Source of the DNA: Acidimicrobiales bacterium
GTDB lineage: Bacteria; Actinomycetota; Acidimicrobiia; Acidimicrobiales; Aldehydirespiratoraceae
Direction of reading: 5' to 3'
Length of the DNA stretch: 58,795 bases
NCBI GenBank assembly: GCA_022425325.1
Contig: JAKMFW010000079.1
Span: 1 to 58,795, forward strand
The notes below the pieces were generated by a model. The model worked only from the letters and a program-made list of their open reading frames with translations. It made no database searches and was not told the DNA's origin. Position numbers and translations under genes: made by a program. Of this stretch, positions 52,944 to 58,795 are shown piece after piece. Position 1 is the stretch's first letter. Each line of letters opens with the position of its first letter.

Positions 52944-55292
52944 GTGCGCAGACTTCTGTTTCTCTTCCTCAGCTGCACCCTGCTGGCCACCGCCTGCAGC
53001 GACGACAGTGCCTCGAACGCTGGTGACACCGACCCCGATGCGTCGGTCCAGCGCAACGACGACGGTGAGGTCGTTGTCGACATCGACGGCGACGAGGTCG
53101 TCTTGACCTCCGGCCTCTCCGGCTTCACCGACTGCGACACCCTGCTCACGCACCTTCGTGCCGAGGCGGCTGAGCGGGTCGGCCCGTACGGCTTCGATTC
53201 CGGCGGCTGGTACGGCGGACCAAGCTGGGGTCGCGGTATCGAGGGCGACGAGATGGCAGTCGACGACATGGCTGCCGATACCGCCGACTTTGCCACCGCC
53301 GAGGAAAGCGCTGGGAGCGTTGCGTTCGACGGCGACGACTCGGCCGGCCCGACCGAGGGAGTCGACTTCTCCGGCACCAATGTGCAGGAACTCGGTGTCG
53401 ACGAGGCCGACATCGTCAAGACCGACGGTGAACGGGTCTATGTGCTCGCCGCCAACCGGCTCACCGTGATCGATGCCGAGACCCGCACCGAGCTCTCCTC
53501 GATCGAACTCCCGCAGGCGTACCAGGCCGAGATGTTCCTGGCCGGCGACGAGATCCTCGTCATCGGTTCCACCTGGCTCGATCGCGGCTTCGCCACGGAT
53601 GCGGACGACGGCATGGCCATCGAGGAGTCCTGGTACAGCACGAGCATCGTTCGCCTCACCCGCATCTCCGTGGCCGGTGCCGACGCCGAGTTGATCGAGT
53701 CGATCGTCATCGAAGGGGACTATGTGTCGGCCCGCTCGGTCGACGGTGTCGCCCGGGTCGTGATCCGCAGCAACCCACAGCAGAACTTCCCCTTCGTGTA
53801 CCCGGCCGGCCCGGCCGGTGAGGACATCGCCACCGAGGCCAACCGGGCCGCTGTGCGCAACTCCGACCTCGACACCTGGCTCCCCGCATGGGGCACGGTC
53901 GACGACTCGGGCGACATCGTGAGCCAGGGCATCTTCCCCGACTGCTCGTCGGTGCACGCACCCACCGAGTTCGCCGGCTTCGGTGTGCTCTCGGTCGTGA
54001 GCGTTCCGGTCACCGGCGCGCTCGACGCCCCCGAGACCACCAGTGTCCTCGCCCCTGGCAACACCATCTACGCCTCGACCGACTCGGTCTTCGTCGCCAC
54101 CCAGACGTGGCCCGACATCGCCATCCTCGAAGACGACGCGGACGCCTGGGAGAAGGCTTGGGATGCCCGCCACACCTCGATCCATCGATTCGCCCTGAGC
54201 GACACCGGCGCTGCCTACACCGCGTCGGGTTCCGTGCCCGGCGACCTGCGCAACCAGTTCTCGCTCAGCGAGCACGAAGGCCACCTCCGGGTCGTCACCA
54301 CGAGCGGCGACACCTGGGATGGGAGCTCTGAGTCGTTCGTCCGGGTTCTGCGCGAGACCGACGGCGAACTGGTCGAGGTCGGCAGCGTCGGCGACATGGG
54401 CAACGGCGAGGCTGTCCAATCCGTTCGCTTCGTCGGCGACGTCGGCTATGTCGTCACCTTCCGCCAGATCGACCCCTTCTATACCCTCGATCTCCGAGAT
54501 CCCGAGAACCCACGCGTCGTCGGCGAACTCAAGATTCCCGGCTTCTCCAGCTACCTCCACCCGATCGGTGACGGCCGGGTGCTCGGGGTCGGTTCCGATG
54601 CTGATCTCGACGGCCGGGTCACCGGTTCGAAGGTTTCGATCTTCGACGTGAGCGAACCCGCCGATCCCCAGGAAGTCGCCGTCTGGTCCGCCCCGGGTGG
54701 CTGGAACGACATCGGGTGGGAGCACCGCAGCTTCCTGTGGTGGGGTCCCGAACAGCTCGCCGTGATTCCAGTCAATGTCTGGAACAACGGTGAGAACTGG
54801 GCCGGCGCGGTCGTGTTGAAGGTCGACGGCACCACCATCGAAGAGGTCGGCCGCATCGATCACATCGATGAAGACGTTGAACGTGGCCGCACGGAGTGCG
54901 ACGTGCTCACCTCCGATGATCTGCCTTCGAACGGCGACGAAACCTCGTTCGAGACCGAACTCGAGTGGATCGTCACCGACGGCTACAGCCGCATCATTCT
55001 CTGCGAGCCGGGCGAGCCCCTCTCGGTCTCGGGCTTCCAGTGCTACGAGGAGCCCTGGATGCTTGACGAGGCCGAGCAGATCGGTGTCGCCATTCCTGAC
55101 GACGCAACCCTTGGCTACTGCTGGGACAACGGCAACATGGCTCCGGTCATCAGCCGCACGATGGTGATCGACGGAGACGAACTCTGGTCCCTGAGCTCCG
55201 AATGGGGCTGGAACTCCCCCGAGGCGCCGGCAACGCTCCAGGTCAACGACCTTGGTTCGTTCGAGCGCATCGGCCGAGTCCAGATCGGCTGA
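52944..55292 (+). CDS. Secreted beta-propeller lipoprotein (PF09826-type)
   Basis: The 782-residue protein has a signal peptide and lipobox LATAC (Cys18), a long acidic linker, and the actinobacterial/archaeal beta-propeller family signature TNVQELGVDEADIVKTDGERVYVL (about 149-172), followed by repeated strands (VTFRQIDPFYTLDLRDPENPRVVGELKIPGFSSYLHPIGDGRVLGVG). It is an exported surface protein of unknown function. GTG 52944 sits 6 bases after GGAG; ATG 52938 would touch that site. Confidence 0.85.
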   Translation: MRRLLFLFLSCTLLATACSDDSASNAGDTDPDASVQRNDDGEVVVDIDGDEVVLTSGLSGFTDCDTLLTHLRAEAAERVGPYGFDSGGWYGGPSWGRGIEGDEMAVDDMAADTADFATAEESAGSVAFDGDDSAGPTEGVDFSGTNVQELGVDEADIVKTDGERVYVLAANRLTVIDAETRTELSSIELPQAYQAEMFLAGDEILVIGSTWLDRGFATDADDGMAIEESWYSTSIVRLTRISVAGADAELIESIVIEGDYVSARSVDGVARVVIRSNPQQNFPFVYPAGPAGEDIATEANRAAVRNSDLDTWLPAWGTVDDSGDIVSQGIFPDCSSVHAPTEFAGFGVLSVVSVPVTGALDAPETTSVLAPGNTIYASTDSVFVATQTWPDIAILEDDADAWEKAWDARHTSIHRFALSDTGAAYTASGSVPGDLRNQFSLSEHEGHLRVVTTSGDTWDGSSESFVRVLRETDGELVEVGSVGDMGNGEAVQSVRFVGDVGYVVTFRQIDPFYTLDLRDPENPRVVGELKIPGFSSYLHPIGDGRVLGVGSDADLDGRVTGSKVSIFDVSEPADPQEVAVWSAPGGWNDIGWEHRSFLWWGPEQLAVIPVNVWNNGENWAGAVVLKVDGTTIEEVGRIDHIDEDVERGRTECDVLTSDDLPSNGDETSFETELEWIVTDGYSRIILCEPGEPLSVSGFQCYEEPWMLDEAEQIGVAIPDDATLGYCWDNGNMAPVISRTMVIDGDELWSLSSEWGWNSPEAPATLQVNDLGSFERIGRVQIG

Positions 55293-55320
55293 CTCCACCG
55301 GCACGAACGCTGCGGTTCCT

Positions 55321-55351
55321 CGAGGTCGGGTCGGCTGCCGACCCGACCTCG
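55321..55351 (+). terminator. 14-bp hairpin after the beta-propeller gene
   Basis: CGAGGTCGGGTCGG (55321-55334) and CCGACCCGACCTCG (55338-55351) form a perfect 14-bp stem with a CTG loop, 28 bases after the stop codon. No T-run follows, but the stem is very strong. Confidence 0.65.
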
Positions 55352-55366
55352 GCTACCGTCGTGGCC

Positions 55367-55756
55367 ATGCCGGGATCCTCTCTCCGCATCACCCGTCTTG
55401 TCGCACTCAGCGTGCTCGCCTCGTTGATCGTTGGACTCGTTCGCTCCGCCCGTCGTCAGCCGACTCCGACAACGACGGGTGTGGCCAGCTGGGAACCACT
55501 CGTCGAGGAGGCGCCGACGCCGTCACGATCAGGCCCGGTGCAGTTCGCGGCTACCGCAACATCCAGCGAGCACCCTGGCTGGGTCGAGCCCGATGCCGAT
55601 GGCGGCTGTCCGGGTTCACACCCGGTCAAGGGCAACACCCAGAGCAAGATCTTCCACGTGCCCGGCGGCATGTCCTATGAGCGCACCAACGCCGAGCGTT
55701 GCTATTGCGACGAGCCAGCGGCCGAAGCCGATGGCTACCGCAAGGCGAAGCGCTAG
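55367..55756 (+). CDS. Membrane-anchored sunset-domain protein
   Basis: The 129-residue protein has an N-terminal membrane segment (about 8-26), a Thr/Pro-rich linker, and a C-terminal domain CPGSHPVKGNTQSKIFHVPGG...ERTNAERCYCDEPAAEADGYRKAKR. This is the pattern of sunset domains (KGN, S-K-I-x-H-x-P-G-G, CxC, AxxxGYRxxK), a small probably metal-binding unit. Function is unknown. ATG 55367 gives a short basic n-region before the membrane span. Confidence 0.75.
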   Translation: MPGSSLRITRLVALSVLASLIVGLVRSARRQPTPTTTGVASWEPLVEEAPTPSRSGPVQFAATATSSEHPGWVEPDADGGCPGSHPVKGNTQSKIFHVPGGMSYERTNAERCYCDEPAAEADGYRKAKR

Positions 55757-55783
55757 CCGCGAAGCCAACGAGACCGCGAAGCG

Positions 55784-57355
55784 CTAGCCGAGGCGGACGG
55801 CGCGAACACTCTGGACGCCGTCGACGGCGCGGATCGCCTGCTGCACATTGTTGGGGACAAGGCCATCGGTCGAGATGACCATCATCGCCGCGACCCCATC
55901 GGCGTCTTCACCGATGTACATGTTGGAGATGTTGACTCCGGCGTCGCCGACCATCGTGCCGACGATGCCGACCATGCCGGGGATGTCGTGGTTGCGCACG
56001 ATCAACATGTCGTCAGAGGGGCGAATGTCGAGCCGATGGCCGTCGACCTCGTTGAGTCGGGGGTTGCCGTCGATCGGTGAGAGCGAGCCGGCGAGCGAGT
56101 GGACATCACCGGTGACCCGGATCAGGTTGCTGCGACCTTTCTCGCCGGGCGTGGTGATCACTCGGACGTCGAGGCTGCGCTGCTCGGCGAGGCGGGCGGC
56201 GTTGACGTAGCTGACGGGATCACCACCGATGTTGCCGAGCAGCCCTTTGAGGAACGAGAGCTTGGCCAGCGAGGGATCCGATTCGCCGATCTCACCCTGA
56301 AGTTCGAGGTCCATCGTGGCCGGCAGACCCTCTGCGAGACCGGCGAACATCGAGCCGAGTTGCTCGCACAACGGCAGGTGATCCCGGAGCGCACCGCTGG
56401 CAGCGCCGGCTTCGACGTTGACGGCGAAAGGGACGAAGTCGCCGGCGAGGGCCTTGATCACCTGTTCGGCGATCGTCTCGCCGGCTCGATCCTGCGCCTC
56501 GCGGGTCGAGGCACCGAGGTGAGGGGTCGTGATGATGCCGGGCACACCGATGAGGGGGGACTCGGTGGTGGGTTCGTCTTCGAACACGTCGATGGCAGCA
56601 CCGGCGATCTGACCGGAAGCGACTGCCTCGGCAAGCGCGAGTTCGTCGATGATGCCGCCGCGGGCGACGTTGACGATCCGCAGATGCGGCTTGGCGAGCC
56701 CGAGCCGTTCCTTGTTGATCAGCCCGATGGTCTCGCGTGTCTTCGCCACATGGAGGGTGAGAAAGTCGGCCCTCGCCATGAGGTCGTTGAGTTCGAGGAA
56801 CTCGACGTCGAGGTGTTTGGCCGCTTCGGCTGGGACGAACGGATCGTGGGCAACGATCTTCATGCCGAACGCAGCGGCGCGATGAGCGACGAGGCGGCCG
56901 ATGCGACCGAAGCCGACAACGCCGAGCGTCTTGTCTTCGAGTTCGACGCCTTCCCACTTGGAGCGTTCCCAGCGGCCGGCGACCAGAGCGCTGTGCGCCT
57001 GCGGCACGTTGCGGGCCTGCGCCAGCAGGAGTGCCATCGTGTGCTCCGCGGCTGAGGTGATGTTCGACTCGGGGGCATTGACCACCATGACGCCGTTGGC
57101 GGTGGCGGCGGCCGTGTCGACATTGTCGAGGCCGACACCGGCGCGACCGACGACCGCCAGCGATGGCCCTGCCGCAGCGATCAGCTCGGCGTCGACCTCC
57201 GTGGCCGAGCGCACAATGAGCCCTGACGCTCCGGCGATGGCCTCCCGTAGTTCCTCAGGCGACAGTCCGGTGCGGACATCCACCTCGTGGCCGGCCGCCC
57301 GCAGGGCGTCCAGACCGGGATCGGCGATCTTTTCAGCGACGAGGACACGATGCAC
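55784..57355 (-). CDS. serA: D-3-phosphoglycerate dehydrogenase
   Basis: The 523-residue protein oxidises 3-phosphoglycerate in the first step of serine synthesis. VGVVGFGRIGRLVAHRAAAFGM (about 145-166) binds NAD, NVARGGIIDELAL and TTPHLGASTREAQ hold catalytic residues, an intervening domain follows, and the C-terminal ACT domain (from about 450; DIPGMVGIVGTMVGDAGVNI) senses serine. This is the long mycobacterial-type form. GTG 57355 begins VHRVLVAEKI. Confidence 0.96.
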   Translation of the reverse strand: MHRVLVAEKIADPGLDALRAAGHEVDVRTGLSPEELREAIAGASGLIVRSATEVDAELIAAAGPSLAVVGRAGVGLDNVDTAAATANGVMVVNAPESNITSAAEHTMALLLAQARNVPQAHSALVAGRWERSKWEGVELEDKTLGVVGFGRIGRLVAHRAAAFGMKIVAHDPFVPAEAAKHLDVEFLELNDLMARADFLTLHVAKTRETIGLINKERLGLAKPHLRIVNVARGGIIDELALAEAVASGQIAGAAIDVFEDEPTTESPLIGVPGIITTPHLGASTREAQDRAGETIAEQVIKALAGDFVPFAVNVEAGAASGALRDHLPLCEQLGSMFAGLAEGLPATMDLELQGEIGESDPSLAKLSFLKGLLGNIGGDPVSYVNAARLAEQRSLDVRVITTPGEKGRSNLIRVTGDVHSLAGSLSPIDGNPRLNEVDGHRLDIRPSDDMLIVRNHDIPGMVGIVGTMVGDAGVNISNMYIGEDADGVAAMMVISTDGLVPNNVQQAIRAVDGVQSVRAVRLG

Positions 57356-57439
57356 CCGATCATCTTGGCGGTTGGCCGTCGGCCAGCCTCCGGAATTCGT
57401 GTGAACGCTCTGTGACGTCTTCCGCCAGGGTTCGGCAGG

Positions 57440-58795
57440 TCACCGACGGATGTCGATGTCCGGAACGTCGCCGGCGGGCGTGAAGCCCAGCATGTCGCCG
57501 AAGAACACGAGTTCGGCTTCCAGTGCGGTGATCACGTTCTCCGCCTTCCGGAATCCGTGCTGCTCTCCCTCGAAGAGCAGATAGCTGACCGGGATGCCCT
57601 GCTGTTCGAGCGCCGCCACGATCATCTCACTCTGGTTCGGCGGGACGATGGCGTCCTCGTCGCCCTGGAGCACGATCATCGGCGCGGAGAACTTCTCGAC
57701 ATGGTTGACCGGCGACCGCTCGTCGTAGATCGCCTTCGCCTCAGGCCAGGGACCGACAAGGGTGTCGAGGTAGCGCGACTCGAACTTGTGAGTGTCGGTC
57801 GCAAGCGCCTCGAGGTCGGCGACGCCGTACCGGGACGCCCCGACAGCGAAGACGTCGTGGAACGCGAGTGCGGACAGCACGGTGAACCCACCGGCGGAAC
57901 CGCCGCGGATCATGAGACGTTCGGGGTCGACGTCGCCTCGTTCGGCGAGGTAGCGGGCGGCCGCGACACAGTCCTCCACGTCGGCGACACCCCAGGAGCC
58001 GTTCAGCGCCTGGCGATACGAACGGCCGTACCCGGTGGAGCCGCGGTAGTCGACGTCGACGACAGCGATTCCCCTGCTGGTCCAATAGAGAATGCCGAGC
58101 TGGAGTTGGCGGCGGGCCTGGGCGGTCGGGCCGCCGTGGGCGAGAACCAGCAGCGGCGGCGCGGTCCCCTCCACGCCGACATGATTGGGATTGGTCGGCG
58201 GGTAATAGAGGGCATGAGCCACCGCATCACCATCACCGGTCGGGAAGGTGATCGACTCGGGCTCGATCAGGTAACCGATGTCGACGGGCAACTCGCGTCC
58301 GGCATGCACGACCTCGCGGGTGACCTTCGGGCCGTCGAGCACGACCTTGACGACCTGCGCTTCGTGGCCGTAGCCGGCACCGACATAGACGACGCCGTCA
58401 GCGGCAGGTTGCATCGAGGAGACGGTGGCATCGGGCATCGAGACGGTGCGGCCGTCGATCACCAACTCGTCGCCGGTCGGCAACCCGACGGCGGCGACCG
58501 TGTGCTCGGGTGTGATCGCCCAGCGCTGCATACCGAACACCCAGCTCGGTGTCGGAATCTCGAACGGGCCGGCGATCACCGGGGCGAACCCGGTGTCGGC
58601 CGACACCGAACCGAGATTCCACCACTCGTGCCGATCGCTGCAGGCGTAGAGCGTGCCGTCGGGACCCCAGCCGGGTTCGACCCAGGCTTCGGCACCATTG
58701 CCAAACTCGAGCTCGATGTCGCCGAGGGCGCCGTCGGCGAAGGGTGCGACGAGCAGGCGGGTGGCATCCCACGGCATGTTCGGATGGTCCCACGC
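57440..58795 (-). CDS. S9-family (prolyl oligopeptidase-like) serine peptidase, N-terminus cut by window edge
   Basis: The open frame runs past the window edge; the first visible residues are AWDHPNMPWDATRL, typical of the beta-propeller half of these peptidases. The alpha/beta-hydrolase half has the nucleophile in GGSAGGFT, Asp in GDEDAIVPP and His in EGEQHGFR. It would remove dipeptides or longer pieces from short peptides. 451 residues are visible, the remainder lying outside. Confidence 0.9.
   Translation of the reverse strand, partial: AWDHPNMPWDATRLLVAPFADGALGDIELEFGNGAEAWVEPGWGPDGTLYACSDRHEWWNLGSVSADTGFAPVIAGPFEIPTPSWVFGMQRWAITPEHTVAAVGLPTGDELVIDGRTVSMPDATVSSMQPAADGVVYVGAGYGHEAQVVKVVLDGPKVTREVVHAGRELPVDIGYLIEPESITFPTGDGDAVAHALYYPPTNPNHVGVEGTAPPLLVLAHGGPTAQARRQLQLGILYWTSRGIAVVDVDYRGSTGYGRSYRQALNGSWGVADVEDCVAAARYLAERGDVDPERLMIRGGSAGGFTVLSALAFHDVFAVGASRYGVADLEALATDTHKFESRYLDTLVGPWPEAKAIYDERSPVNHVEKFSAPMIVLQGDEDAIVPPNQSEMIVAALEQQGIPVSYLLFEGEQHGFRKAENVITALEAELVFFGDMLGFTPAGDVPDIDIRR

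Noticed and set aside
52905-55304. 799-codon minus-strand open frame
   Set aside because: Exact antisense of the beta-propeller lipoprotein, which has signal peptide and family motifs; the antisense product has none.

Overview
The window is GC-rich, densely coded actinobacterial chromosome. The gene content points to the class Acidimicrobiia (Ilumatobacter-like, aerobic heterotroph), but that is inference; there is no rRNA in the window to settle it. The actinobacterial signs are a CarD regulator, an LtbR-type IclR gene divergent from leuCD, luciferase-like (F420/flavin) oxidoreductases, a mycothiol-type DinB/maleylpyruvate isomerase-fold protein, a DUF6777 protein, many GTG starts and GTGA/ATGA/TGATG gene overlaps.

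Layout. 1-5.8 kb: a partial unknown gene, a secreted glutaminyl cyclase, a DEDDy exonuclease, then a tightly overlapping three-gene cassette (DNA methyltransferase with an extra C-terminal domain, a 115-aa protein, and a protein with a PD-(D/E)XK-like signature) and an unknown gene. 5.8-18.1 kb: carD, then fatty acid/CoA catabolism (thiolase-SDR-LLM operon with divergent TetR, a single acyl-CoA dehydrogenase and a two-subunit one), an ArsI-like dioxygenase, and a sugar-type oxidoreductase cluster (AKR, SsuD-like, Gfo/Idh/MocA) with a LacI regulator and a clear LacI-type operator. 18.2-25 kb: tRNA-Pro, a two-repeat unknown, an 827-aa membrane-anchored DUF6777 protein containing a hexanucleotide microsatellite, and a double-domain CaiB CoA transferase. 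25-32 kb: MFS, SnoaL-like, K+ channel, SDR, two-subunit aconitase X and threonine ammonia-lyase. 31.8-35.2 kb: a looser region with a possible recombinase scrap, two very small membrane proteins, tRNA-Glu, an aldo/keto reductase, a GH43-like lipoprotein and tRNA-Gln. 35.2-44.4 kb: ydcF-like, gltX, an unknown, a second double CaiB protein, and a leuB-ilvE-cimA operon preceded by what looks like a complete transcription attenuator (promoter, leader peptide with Leu-Ile-Ile-Ile, hairpin, terminator); greA diverges from it. 44.5-49.8 kb: three exported lipoproteins (cupredoxin, beta-helix, di-heme oxidoreductase), a membrane zinc-protease-like gene and ltbR. 49.8-58.8 kb: leuCD, an SDR with tandem operator-like repeats, a beta-propeller lipoprotein, a sunset-domain protein, serA and a partial S9 peptidase.

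Branched-chain amino acid synthesis is the main connected theme: ilvA (2-oxobutyrate from threonine), cimA (2-oxobutyrate precursor from pyruvate and acetyl-CoA), leuB, leuCD and ilvE, with two separate control devices, the leader-peptide attenuator and the LtbR palindrome. The most unusual items are the methyltransferase cassette, the attenuator, the DUF6777 repeat protein and the exported cupredoxin/beta-helix/di-heme module.
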